Assembly: GCA_030680405.1 (NCBI GenBank)
Contig: JAUXVT010000009.1
Span: forward strand, 1-39,321
Direction of reading: 5' to 3'
Length of the DNA stretch: 39,321 nucleotides
From: Thiobacillus sp.
Lineage (GTDB): Bacteria; Pseudomonadota; Gammaproteobacteria; Burkholderiales; Thiobacillaceae
Made by a program: the position numbers and the translations under genes. Position 1 is the first letter of the stretch; each line of letters begins with the position of its first letter. Positions 6,717 to 14,444 of this stretch are shown in pieces. A model generated the notes under the pieces. The model made no database searches, was not told where the DNA came from, and saw only the letters and a list, made by a program, of their open reading frames with translations.

Positions 6717-7157
6717 TTATAAGCGCGCGGGCAGCAGGCGAATTACCGCCGCGTTGCTGGGTGAAAAGCAGCGTTCCGCCGCCTCCTCCCACGGCAGCCA
6801 CAGGTAGCGCTGATGCTCGCGCGGCGCCAGGGTGACCGGCAGCGGCGCGGGGAGCTTGAGGCCGAACACGTGCTCGGTATTGTGCGACACCCCGGGTGCG
6901 TAGCGGTGGCGCCAGCGTTCATAAATCTCGTAGCGGGTTTCGATGTGCCACGGCGTCAGCTCGAACTGGGCGGTATCGAGCCCGGTTTCCTCGTGCACTT
7001 CGCGTGTCGCGGTCTGTTCCAGCGTTTCGCCGGCGTCCTGCGAGCCGGTGACCGATTGCCAGAAGCCCGGCGCGTCGGCGCGCTCCATCAGCAGCACCTG
7101 GCCGTCCGCCGTGTGGACCACAACAAGGACGGAAACCGGGATTTTGGGGGCGGTCAC
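6717..7157 (-). CDS. nudB: Dihydroneopterin triphosphate diphosphatase (Nudix)
   Basis: The 146-residue protein opens TAPKIPVSVLVVVHT and has a complete Nudix box at residues 38-60 (G-x5-E-x7-REVHEETGL). NudB removes pyrophosphate from dihydroneopterin triphosphate in folate synthesis. The tail EHQRYLWLPWEEAAE and FSPSNAAVI fit NudB rather than other Nudix enzymes, and linkage to aspS is also seen in E. coli. I chose the GTG at 7157, which overlaps the DUF2322 stop as GTGA. The open frame extends upstream but only as an antisense-looking Arg-rich stretch over the previous gene. Confidence 0.9.
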   Translation of the reverse strand: MTAPKIPVSVLVVVHTADGQVLLMERADAPGFWQSVTGSQDAGETLEQTATREVHEETGLDTAQFELTPWHIETRYEIYERWRHRYAPGVSHNTEHVFGLKLPAPLPVTLAPREHQRYLWLPWEEAAERCFSPSNAAVIRLLPARL

Positions 7158-7459
7158 GCGAGGGTGGCGGCGTGCGTGGCGCCCGTGGCCTGCAGCGCGA
7201 ACAGGCGGTCGATGTTGGGATGCTTGCCGGGATGCAGCCGCGCATCGTCGGTGTGTTCGGCGTAGATCACCAGGCCTTCGGCCGCGGCGGCGGGCGTGAT
7301 GCCGCCGTATTTCTCGGCCAGATAGGCATAGACGCGGAACGAGCCGGCTGTGCCGGGGGCGTTGTCGATCACAGCCACGTCCGCGCCCGCGGCGTCGGTG
7401 AGATGCAGGCGCGTGCCGCTGGCCTCGGGCAGGGTTTTCTGGGTGTCGGCAAAGCTCAT
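7154..7459 (-). CDS. DUF2322 family protein
   Basis: A 101-residue cytoplasmic protein of unknown function. Family-like stretches are VAVIDNAPGTAGSFRVY, AEKYGGI and EHTDDARLHPGKHPNIDRLF. No signal peptide or membrane segment is seen. The start is taken at the internal ATG 7459 (MSFADTQ), preceded by a G-rich Shine-Dalgarno, rather than the upstream ATG that adds MGRGVGGGG. Its stop overlaps the nudB start by four bases, so the two proteins are probably made at linked levels. Family by recalled pattern. Confidence 0.8.
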   Translation of the reverse strand: MSFADTQKTLPEASGTRLHLTDAAGADVAVIDNAPGTAGSFRVYAYLAEKYGGITPAAAAEGLVIYAEHTDDARLHPGKHPNIDRLFALQATGATHAATLA

Positions 7460-7484
7460 GCCGCCCCCTCCAACCCCTCTCCCC

Positions 7485-7508
7485 AAAACCCGACTTCGTC
7501 GCGTCGGG
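7485..7508 (-). terminator. Weak hairpin/terminator-like structure after aspS
   Basis: CCCGAC (7489-7494) pairs with GTCGGG (7503-7508) around an 8-nt loop, followed on the minus strand by only four T. It lies between aspS and DUF2322 and could partly uncouple them. The 94-bp gap holds nothing else. Confidence 0.35.
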
Positions 7509-7553
7509 GGCTGGCCGCATTCGCGGGCGCTCGCGCGTTCCGAGGCTCGCTGC

Positions 7554-9347
7554 TCATCCCGCTGGCGTGTCCGCCGGATTAAGATTGCGCAGGCGGATGT
7601 GCAGCTCGCGCAGCTGTTTATCGTCGACCACGTTGGGCGCGTTGGTCATCAGGCAGGAGGCGCGCTGGGTCTTGGGGAAGGCGATGACATCGCGGATCGA
7701 CTCGGAGCCGGTCATCAGCGTCACCAGCCGGTCGAGGCCGAATGCCAGGCCGCCATGCGGCGGCGCACCGTATTGCAGGGCGTCGAGCAGAAAGCCGAAT
7801 TTCTCGCGGCGCTCTTCCTCGCCGATGTTGAGTGCGGCGAACACCTTCTCCTGCACCGCCTGCTGGTGGATACGCACCGAGCCGCCGCCGACTTCCCAGC
7901 CGTTCAGCACCATGTCGTAGGCCTTGGACAGGCACTTGCCTGGATCGGTGGCGAGCCAGTCTTCGTGGCCGTCCTTCGGCGCGGTGAAGGGATGGTGCAG
8001 CGCATCCCAGCGGTTCTCGCCCTCGTTGAATTCGAACATGGGGAAGTCGACCACCCACAGCGGTGCCCAGGCGCGGCCGTCGAGGTAGCCCTTCTCGTGG
8101 CCGACCTTGCTGCGCAGTGCGCCGAGCGCGTCGTTCACCACCTTGGCCTTGTCGGCGCCGAAGAAAATCAGGTCGCCGTCCTCGGCGCCGGTGCGTTCCA
8201 GAATCGCGGCGAGCGCGGCGTCGTGCAGGTTTTTCACGATCGGGCTTTGCAGGCCGTCGCGGCCCTTGGCCTTTTCGTTGACCTTGATCCACGCCAGGCC
8301 CTTGGCGCCATAGATTTTCACGAACTCGGTGTAGCCGTCGATCTCGCCGCGCGAGAACTCGCCGCCACGCGGCACGCGCAGCGCGGCGACGCGGCCGTTG
8401 TCGGCGTTGGCGGGGGCGGAGAACACCTTGAAGTCGACGTCCTTCATCACCTCGGTGAGTTCGGTGATTTCCAGCGTCACCCGCATGTCGGGCTTGTCGG
8501 AGCCATAGCGGTTCATCGCTTCGGCATAGCTCATGCGCGGGAAGGCGGCGGGCAGGTCGATGTCCTGCGCGCGCTTCATCATGTCGCGGATCATGTCCTC
8601 GACCAGGCCCATGATCGCCTCCTCGCCCATGAACGAGGTTTCGAGGTCGACCTGGGTGAACTCGGGCTGGCGGTCGGCGCGCAGGTCCTCGTCGCGGAAG
8701 CACTTGGTGATCTGGAAGTAGCGGTCGACCCCCGCCACCATCAACAGCTGCTTGAACAGCTGCGGCGACTGCGGCAGCGCGTAGAACATGCCGTCGTGCA
8801 CGCGCGACGGCACCAGGTAGTCGCGCGCGCCTTCCGGGGTGGAGCGCGTCAGCATCGGTGTTTCGACTTCCATGAAGCCGTGCGCGTCGAGGTAATCGCG
8901 CATGATCTTGGAGACGCGATATCGCAGCCGCAGGTTCTTCTGCATCGGCTCGCGGCGCAGGTCGAGGTAGCGGTAAGTCAGGCGGAGGATCTCGTTGACA
9001 TTGTCGTCGTCGATCTGGAACGGCGGCGTCAGCGAGGGGTTCAGCACCTCGAGATTTTTGGTCAGCACCTCGACCATGCCGGTCGGCAGGTTGGGATTCT
9101 CGGTGCCGGCCGGACGCGGACGCACCTTGCCCTCGATCTTCAGCACGAATTCGGAGCGCACCTCTTCGGCCAGCTTGAACGCTGCCGGGGTGTCGGGATC
9201 GATCACCACCTGCACCATGCCTTCGCGGTCGCGCAGGTCGATGAAGATCACGCCGCCGTGGTCGCGCCGGCGGTGCGCCCAGCCGCACAGGTTGACGCTG
9301 TTACCGATGTCGGCGGCGGTGACGGCGCCGCAGTAATGAGTACGCAT
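7554..9347 (-). CDS. aspS: Aspartate-tRNA ligase, probably non-discriminating (Asp/Asn)
   Basis: A 597-residue bacterial-type class II synthetase that charges Asp onto tRNA. In order it has an N-terminal OB anticodon-binding domain (1-105), the class II core with YLDLRRE and [14 protein letters not shown] (motif 2 region), the bacterial GAD insertion (about 290-425), and motif 3 [10 protein letters not shown] near the end. His30 in RRRDHGG and Gly81 in the following loop are the residues found in non-discriminating enzymes that also make Asp-tRNA(Asn) for GatCAB. Discriminating E. coli AspRS has Leu and Lys there. DUF502 lies 8 nt upstream and nudB two genes downstream. Confidence 0.97.
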   Translation of the reverse strand: MRTHYCGAVTAADIGNSVNLCGWAHRRRDHGGVIFIDLRDREGMVQVVIDPDTPAAFKLAEEVRSEFVLKIEGKVRPRPAGTENPNLPTGMVEVLTKNLEVLNPSLTPPFQIDDDNVNEILRLTYRYLDLRREPMQKNLRLRYRVSKIMRDYLDAHGFMEVETPMLTRSTPEGARDYLVPSRVHDGMFYALPQSPQLFKQLLMVAGVDRYFQITKCFRDEDLRADRQPEFTQVDLETSFMGEEAIMGLVEDMIRDMMKRAQDIDLPAAFPRMSYAEAMNRYGSDKPDMRVTLEITELTEVMKDVDFKVFSAPANADNGRVAALRVPRGGEFSRGEIDGYTEFVKIYGAKGLAWIKVNEKAKGRDGLQSPIVKNLHDAALAAILERTGAEDGDLIFFGADKAKVVNDALGALRSKVGHEKGYLDGRAWAPLWVVDFPMFEFNEGENRWDALHHPFTAPKDGHEDWLATDPGKCLSKAYDMVLNGWEVGGGSVRIHQQAVQEKVFAALNIGEEERREKFGFLLDALQYGAPPHGGLAFGLDRLVTLMTGSESIRDVIAFPKTQRASCLMTNAPNVVDDKQLRELHIRLRNLNPADTPAG

Positions 9348-9355
9348 GTTTTTCC

Positions 9356-9958
9356 CTATTGAACGCCGGGGCGCGCTTCAGCTGCAGCGACGCCCATCGA
9401 GACGATGTATTTCAACGCGCGGTCGACCGATACATTCAGTTCGATGACCTCGCTCTTTTTCACATAAAAATAAAAGCCGTTGACCGGGCTCGGCGTGGTA
9501 GGGATGAACACCGCCACGTGCTCGTCCGGCAGCACGCGCGCCACTTCGTGCGGCACATTGGTCTGGAAGGCCAGCGACCACGCCTGCGGATGCGGATAAC
9601 GCACCAGCAGCACCTTGCGGAACGCGTGGCCGTTGCCCGACAACAGGGTGTCGGACACCTGCTTGACGCTGCCGTAAATGGTTTTCACCACCGGGATGCG
9701 GATCAGCTGCCGCTCCCAGAAGTCGATGATTTTCTGACCGAAGAAATTGGCGCCGAACACGCCGGTGAGCACGATCACCAGCAGCGTCAGGATCACGCCC
9801 AGGCCGGGGATGCGCACCCCCAGCCAGGCTTCGGGCAACCATTCGGCAGGCAGCACCGTCAGGCTCTGATCCATGGTGCCAATCAGCAGGTCGAGCACCC
9901 ACAGGGTGATCCCCAGCGGCACCCAGATCAACAGGCCAGTAATGAAATAACGTTTCAT
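9356..9958 (-). CDS. DUF502 family inner-membrane protein
   Basis: The 200-residue protein has two N-terminal membrane helices (about 5-27 and 52-74, the first [19 protein letters not shown], the second around [19 protein letters not shown]). The conserved [19 protein letters not shown] follows, then a soluble C-terminal half with [11 protein letters not shown] and [17 protein letters not shown]. These are family hallmarks; no biochemical function is established. It precedes aspS by 8 nt, so they are almost surely co-transcribed, an arrangement recalled from other betaproteobacteria. A terminator-like hairpin lies upstream. Confidence 0.9.
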   Translation of the reverse strand: MKRYFITGLLIWVPLGITLWVLDLLIGTMDQSLTVLPAEWLPEAWLGVRIPGLGVILTLLVIVLTGVFGANFFGQKIIDFWERQLIRIPVVKTIYGSVKQVSDTLLSGNGHAFRKVLLVRYPHPQAWSLAFQTNVPHEVARVLPDEHVAVFIPTTPSPVNGFYFYVKKSEVIELNVSVDRALKYIVSMGVAAAEARPGVQ

Positions 9959-9980
9959 GAAAACACGCGTGGCGGCGGCT

Positions 9981-10016
9981 CAAAACAAGAAGCGGGCGGT
10001 GCAAGCCGCCCGCTTC
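9981..10016 (-). terminator. Rho-independent terminator between fmdB and DUF502
   Basis: An 11-bp perfect stem (9989-9999 with 10006-10016) with a 6-nt loop is followed on the minus strand by TTGTTTTG. It lies directly after the fmdB stop and 23 nt before the DUF502 start, so it either ends fmdB transcription or limits read-through into aspS. Confidence 0.75.
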
Positions 10017-10033
10017 CCGGTCAGCTCACCGTG

Positions 10034-10300
10034 TCAGTTACACGCCGGACAGGCGCCCGTGTCACAGGCGGGCGCGGGTGCTTCGGGCTTGGGCTTGGCC
10101 TCGGCGGGCTTACTGCCGCCGCCCTTGAAATCGGTGGCGTACCAGCCGGTTCCCTTGAGCGCGAAGCCGGCCGCCGTCACCTGCTTGGCGTAGTCGGGCT
10201 TGCCGCACGACGGACACACGGCCAGCAGCGCATCGGACATCTTCTGCATTTCATCCTGGGAAAAGCCGCAGGACGCACATTTGTAGGCATAAATCGGCAT
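10034..10300 (-). CDS. FmdB-family zinc ribbon protein
   Basis: An 88-residue protein starting MPIYAYKCASCGF, the standard start of FmdB/CxxC_CxxC_SSSS regulators. The first Cys pair (C8-x2-C11) and a second CPSC pair near residue 34 form a zinc ribbon. FALKGTGWYATDF follows, then a Pro/Lys/Ala-rich linker and a second Cys pair at the very end (CDTGACPACN). Function is unproven; members near amidase operons are called regulators. GGAG precedes the ATG at 10300; the frame is open further upstream without a good start. It heads the DUF502-aspS group. Confidence 0.88.
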   Translation of the reverse strand: MPIYAYKCASCGFSQDEMQKMSDALLAVCPSCGKPDYAKQVTAAGFALKGTGWYATDFKGGGSKPAEAKPKPEAPAPACDTGACPACN

Positions 10301-10406
10301 AAAAATTCTCCGACAATCAAGAAATTGCGGAATTATACCGAATATGGGGCGGGTCATCGCCAGTTCAAGCTGCATCGTCGGACATAAGCGCGCCCAACCT
10401 CAGGAT

Positions 10407-12362
10407 TTACCAGTCGAACATCAGGCTCAGGTAGGCGCGACGGTCAAACAGGTTTTCGTCGCGGAATTCCTCGTAGCGCTCGCCGCCCAGGTTCTGTCCA
10501 ACCAGAGCCAGTTCGACTGGGTTCCCCTGCAGTTTCCAGCGCCTGGCCAAACGCGCATCGATCCGGGTAAACGCCTTCGTGACGTCACCATCGCCGAGCC
10601 AGTACATGGCGCCCACCCTGTAAGCTCCAACATTTGCTTGCCAGCCATCGGCCAGCTTTAATATTCCCAGTGCGGAGAAATTGTTTTTCGGCACGGAGCC
10701 CGCAATGTCCCCATCATTGGAATCAATATCGACCCGTGCGTAGGACAGGACCAAATCAAGCCAGTTTTGCAGCGCCCAGCGCAGCTGGATATCTGCCCCG
10801 TTAATATCGGCACGGCTTTCGTTAAAGAAATGAAACAGCTTTCCGGGTATCAGCGGGTCGTCATACGTACCCACCAGCCTGCTGACCTTGTCATTAAAAA
10901 GCCTGGCGTCAATCTGAAGCCTTAACGGGTGGACATGCCCAATATAGCCAATTTCACGAGAGAGTATCCTTTCAGGCTGCAAGCCAGCCGATGGCTCAAA
11001 ATATTGGCGATACAAAGACCCGCTCGCAGTGAATATGCGTTGATCGCCGCCCTCCTCAAAAAATGTCGGGGATCGGTAGGCCTGGGTGATGGAGGCGCGG
11101 AAAGCATGATCGGCATGTGGCAGAAAATTCACTGCCAGGCGTGGCGACACATCGAAACCACTCAGATAATGATGCTCCGCCAGGGCTCCGGCATTCACGA
11201 TCCACTTAGGCGAGAGGCGCCACTCGGCATTGCCGAACAAGCGGTAAAGCGCGCCGGTTCGCGCATCCTGATTGTAAAAATACCCCGGCGACTTCACACC
11301 GTCCCAGCGCGCCTCGGCGCCCCATACCAGACGCAGTTGATCGGATGGGCTGGAAATCATCTGGAATTCGATGTCCTCGCGCCACTGAGTGTAGCTCATA
11401 TCGATCGGAGCAAGACCTGTCACCACAAAGCCATCTTCATTGCGCAGGCGCGTGTGATAGAACTGCACGAACCATTCATTTTCCGGGTCGATTACCCTGC
11501 GGAATTTCGCCTGAAAGTGCTCTGTGCCCACGTCCATGCGCCGCACCGGGTCTCCACTCTCGCCCACCACGCCGTGGCGCCAGTCTCCCCGACTCAGGGC
11601 GAACGTGGTGGTGATTTCGTCGGTTGCAGACAGGCGATAGTCCACCCGCAAATCCAGATGGCGGGTGGTCGTCTGTTCGGCCCGGGTATCAAAGCGGTCG
11701 CGCCGCTGTCCCGACAGGGTGAGCCGGTAGCGCAGGTCGTCCTTGCCATCCCCATAGCGGAACATGGTTCCGCCCATGCCCTGATCCCCGGCCTGCACCG
11801 AGAGGTGGCTGCCCGGAACCTGGGCGGCATCCTTGGTGATGATGTTGATGATGCCGAAGAAGGCATTCGACCCATAGCTTGCCGAATTAGGGCCGCGCAC
11901 CACCTCAATGCGCTCGATGTCCTCGATCGACAGCGGCAGGGAAGCCCAAGGTACCTCGCCAAATGAAGCGGTATACACCGAGCGCCCGTCGATCAGCACC
12001 TGCATCCGCCGTGAAAAGGCGTCCGCCAGCCCGTGGTATCCGACGCCCCAGGTATTGTCGCGGGTATAGGCCACGGTGAAGCCCGGTACCAGACGGAACA
12101 AATCGGGAATATCGCGGAAGCCTGAGGCGCGGATCATGTCCTGGTCGATGACAGTGACAGCGGCGGGCGCTTCGTTCACCGGCTGCGACAAGCGCGACGC
12201 CGACAATACGACCGGCAGGTCGTCGAAAAAATCGGTTTCGCTGACTTCAGCCAACGCCTGGGCAGGGGATGTCAGGGCGCCATTCAGCAATAGCGCCCAT
12301 CCCAACACACCCAATGTAGTTTGTGGCTTGTTGTTCACCTCATGCCGGCGTGCAGTGCGCAC
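10407..12362 (-). CDS. TonB-dependent outer membrane receptor
   Basis: A 651-residue protein with an N-terminal hydrophobic segment (LGVLGWALLLNGAL, then AQALA) acting as signal peptide. A plug domain (about 45-170) follows, with ASRLSQPVNEAPAAVTVID, PDLFRLVPG, the LIDGRSVY turn, DIERIEVVRGPNSASYG and FFGIINIITK. The rest is a 22-strand barrel ending in SLMFDW. It would take up a TonB-energised substrate such as a siderophore or cobalamin; substrate is not readable. The start is GTG 12362 with GGAGAGG before it; GTG 12338 (MNNKPQTT) is an alternative with a cleaner signal peptide. No TonB/ExbBD or ABC genes lie nearby. Confidence 0.92.
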   Translation of the reverse strand: MRTARRHEVNNKPQTTLGVLGWALLLNGALTSPAQALAEVSETDFFDDLPVVLSASRLSQPVNEAPAAVTVIDQDMIRASGFRDIPDLFRLVPGFTVAYTRDNTWGVGYHGLADAFSRRMQVLIDGRSVYTASFGEVPWASLPLSIEDIERIEVVRGPNSASYGSNAFFGIINIITKDAAQVPGSHLSVQAGDQGMGGTMFRYGDGKDDLRYRLTLSGQRRDRFDTRAEQTTTRHLDLRVDYRLSATDEITTTFALSRGDWRHGVVGESGDPVRRMDVGTEHFQAKFRRVIDPENEWFVQFYHTRLRNEDGFVVTGLAPIDMSYTQWREDIEFQMISSPSDQLRLVWGAEARWDGVKSPGYFYNQDARTGALYRLFGNAEWRLSPKWIVNAGALAEHHYLSGFDVSPRLAVNFLPHADHAFRASITQAYRSPTFFEEGGDQRIFTASGSLYRQYFEPSAGLQPERILSREIGYIGHVHPLRLQIDARLFNDKVSRLVGTYDDPLIPGKLFHFFNESRADINGADIQLRWALQNWLDLVLSYARVDIDSNDGDIAGSVPKNNFSALGILKLADGWQANVGAYRVGAMYWLGDGDVTKAFTRIDARLARRWKLQGNPVELALVGQNLGGERYEEFRDENLFDRRAYLSLMFDW

Positions 12363-12428
12363 CGGTTCCTCTCCGCATTGTTATGAATTCGTGGGGGTTA
12401 ACGGCCCACGGCCGTGCACGCCCGAATC

Positions 12429-12917
12429 TCAGAATGGAATATCGTCGTCCATGTCATCGAACCCGCTGCTGGCGGGGCGTTGCGCGGCCGCCGGAGCATT
12501 GCCGCGGGACGGAGCGCCCTGGGGCTGGCTGCGCGGGGCGGACTGGTTAAAGCCGCCGTCGTCCATGTCGGCCATGCCGCCGCCGCCCTTGCCGCCCAGC
12601 ATCTGCATGCGGTCGCCGCGAATTTCGGTGGCATATTTTTCGACGCCTTCCTTGTCGGTGTATTTGCGGGTGCGGATCGAGCCTTCGACATAGACCTGTG
12701 AGCCTTTTTTCAGGTATTGCCCGCACACCTCGGCGGTGCGGCCGAAGAAGCTGACGCGGTGCCATTCTGTCGCCTCGACCATCTGGCCGGCCTTGTCCTT
12801 GTATTTATCGGTGGTGGCGATAGCGAGGTTGGCGACGGCTTCTCCGCTCGGCAGATAGCGCATTTCGGGGTCGCGCCCCAGGTTGCCGACCAGAATCACT
12901 TTGTTGACGGATGCCAT
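12429..12917 (-). CDS. ssb: Single-stranded DNA-binding protein
   Basis: A 162-residue protein with the OB fold in residues 1-110 ([21 protein letters not shown], then [15 protein letters not shown] and [20 protein letters not shown]). A Gly/Gln/Pro-rich linker and the acidic tip DMDDDIPF follow; the tip docks replication and repair partners. Length fits proteobacterial SSB. It binds single-stranded DNA in replication, recombination and repair. It lies between the MFS gene and the TonB receptor, near divergent uvrA, an order seen in related bacteria. Confidence 0.97.
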   Translation of the reverse strand: MASVNKVILVGNLGRDPEMRYLPSGEAVANLAIATTDKYKDKAGQMVEATEWHRVSFFGRTAEVCGQYLKKGSQVYVEGSIRTRKYTDKEGVEKYATEIRGDRMQMLGGKGGGGMADMDDGGFNQSAPRSQPQGAPSRGNAPAAAQRPASSGFDDMDDDIPF

Positions 12918-12971
12918 GTTTCCCCCTGAATTGAAATTGAATGGTCTGAGCTTATTCTGTTGCGAATTCTA

Positions 12972-14360
12972 TCAGGCGGTTGCCGTCTCAAGCAGGCTGC
13001 GCGCGCGGGTTTCGTCCCAGCCCTTGATGCTGACCTTGAGCATGGCCACCCCTTCTTCGGCCAGCACCACCGCTTCGACCACCCCTGCCACCCCGGCCAG
13101 CTGCGCTTTCAGCAGCGCGGCCTGGTCCGCAGGCATCACGCCAACGCGAAACATGCGGGTCTTGATGGCGGGCGGCGCCGTCATCGACAGGCTCGCGACC
13201 AGCCATGCCGCCATCAAGACCACGCAAAAGATGAACACCGCCTGGAAGCCATGATGCTGCGCCAACCAGCCGCCGAACACACCGCCAAAGAACAGTCCCA
13301 GCGCCTGTGAAGTGTTGTAGACGCCCATTGCCGTGCCCTTGGCCGACACCGGGGCGAGCTTGGAAATCAGCGAAGGCAGGCTGGCTTCGAGCAGGTTGAA
13401 GGCGACGAAATAGAAGAACAGCGCCCACACGATGCCCCAGAAATGGTCGATGCCGAACGCGAATCCCAGCTGCGCCAGCAGCATCAGCGCCACCGCGCCA
13501 ATAAACACCGGCTTCATCTGGCCGCGCTTTTCGCCAACAATGATGGCGGGCACCATCAGCACGAAGGAGCCCAACAACACCGGCAGGTACACCGCCCAGT
13601 GGTGGTCGGCCGCCAGGCCGCTGTTTTTGAGCGCCACCGGCACCACCACGAACATCGCCATCTGCGCCGCATGCAGCGCGAAGATGCCGAAATTGAGCCG
13701 TAGCAGTTGGCCGTTACGCAGCACGTCCTTCAGCCGTGCCGGGTTGGCCTGGGCGTCGGCATGAAAATGGCTGTCCAGGGGATCCGGCACCCACACTTTC
13801 ACTACCCAGATGGCAGCCAGCGCCAGGATGCCGGTCAGCGCAAAAATCCCCGGCACGCCAATGATGCGATTGAGCGCGGGCCCTGCCACCAGCGACGCGG
13901 CAAAGGCAATGCCGATGGTGGAGCCGATCATTGCCATCGCCTTGGTGCGATGTTCCTCGCGGGTGAGGTCGGCCAGCATGGCGGTAACCGCCGCGGAAAT
14001 CGCGCCTGCTCCCTGGATGGCACGGCCAAAAATCGTCCAGTAGATATCGGTCGCCGTTGCGGCAACAAAGCTGCCGATGGCAAACACAATGAGACCGAAG
14101 ATGATGACCTTCTTGCGCCCGATGCGGTCGGACGCCATGCCAAAGGGGATCATCAGGATGGCCTGGGTCAGGCCGTACATGCCGAGCGCAAGGCCGACCA
14201 GGGTGTGGTTGTCGCCGCCCGGCAAGTGTTCGGCATACAGCGCGAACACCGGCAGAATGAGAAACATGCCCAGCATGCGCAGGCCGAAAATCGCCGCCAG
14301 ACCCGATGCGGCACGCTTTTCGGCGCGGGTCATGCTTTCGGACAGGTCGATATGGGCCAC
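12972..14360 (-). CDS. MFS transporter with C-terminal YajR-like domain
   Basis: A 462-residue inner-membrane protein with 12 predicted helices. The MFS motif A is at [13 protein letters not shown] after helix 2, and the two six-helix bundles are joined near residues 195-220. After the last helix a soluble domain (about 395-462, [26 protein letters not shown] to the end) has the beta-alpha-beta pattern of the ferredoxin-like YAM domain of YajR. Likely a drug or metabolite exporter, substrate unknown. Annotated start is GTG 14360; ATG 14333 (MTRAEKR) is equally possible since neither has a strong Shine-Dalgarno. Divergent from uvrA. Confidence 0.88.
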   Translation of the reverse strand: MAHIDLSESMTRAEKRAASGLAAIFGLRMLGMFLILPVFALYAEHLPGGDNHTLVGLALGMYGLTQAILMIPFGMASDRIGRKKVIIFGLIVFAIGSFVAATATDIYWTIFGRAIQGAGAISAAVTAMLADLTREEHRTKAMAMIGSTIGIAFAASLVAGPALNRIIGVPGIFALTGILALAAIWVVKVWVPDPLDSHFHADAQANPARLKDVLRNGQLLRLNFGIFALHAAQMAMFVVVPVALKNSGLAADHHWAVYLPVLLGSFVLMVPAIIVGEKRGQMKPVFIGAVALMLLAQLGFAFGIDHFWGIVWALFFYFVAFNLLEASLPSLISKLAPVSAKGTAMGVYNTSQALGLFFGGVFGGWLAQHHGFQAVFIFCVVLMAAWLVASLSMTAPPAIKTRMFRVGVMPADQAALLKAQLAGVAGVVEAVVLAEEGVAMLKVSIKGWDETRARSLLETATA

Positions 14361-14367
14361 TGCGGGA

Positions 14368-14396
14368 TTCGGCGAATGCTGGAAGTCCGTTATATT
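14368..14396 (+). promoter_or_regulatory. Possible uvrA promoter
   Basis: TTCGGC (14368-14373) and TATATT (14391-14396) are 17 nt apart, 49 nt before the uvrA ATG. The -35 match is poor. I see no LexA-type CTGT-N8-ACAG box in the 84-bp divergent gap. Confidence 0.3.
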
Positions 14397-14444
14397 AGCA
14401 GGTTGCGAATTACGCTCGCTGCCTTAACCGATAGCCGTCAAACA

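Noticed and set aside
6717-7520. 267-residue form of NudB starting at 7520
   Set aside because: The added 120 residues are an Arg-rich shadow over DUF2322; GTG 7157 with GTGA overlap fits the family length.
7350-9362. 670-codon open frame antisense to aspS
   Set aside because: Same codon-bias shadow effect; aspS on the minus strand is complete with all motifs.
14361-14444. LexA box before uvrA
   Set aside because: No CTGT-N8-ACAG or close variant was found; CTG and CAG present are too far apart.
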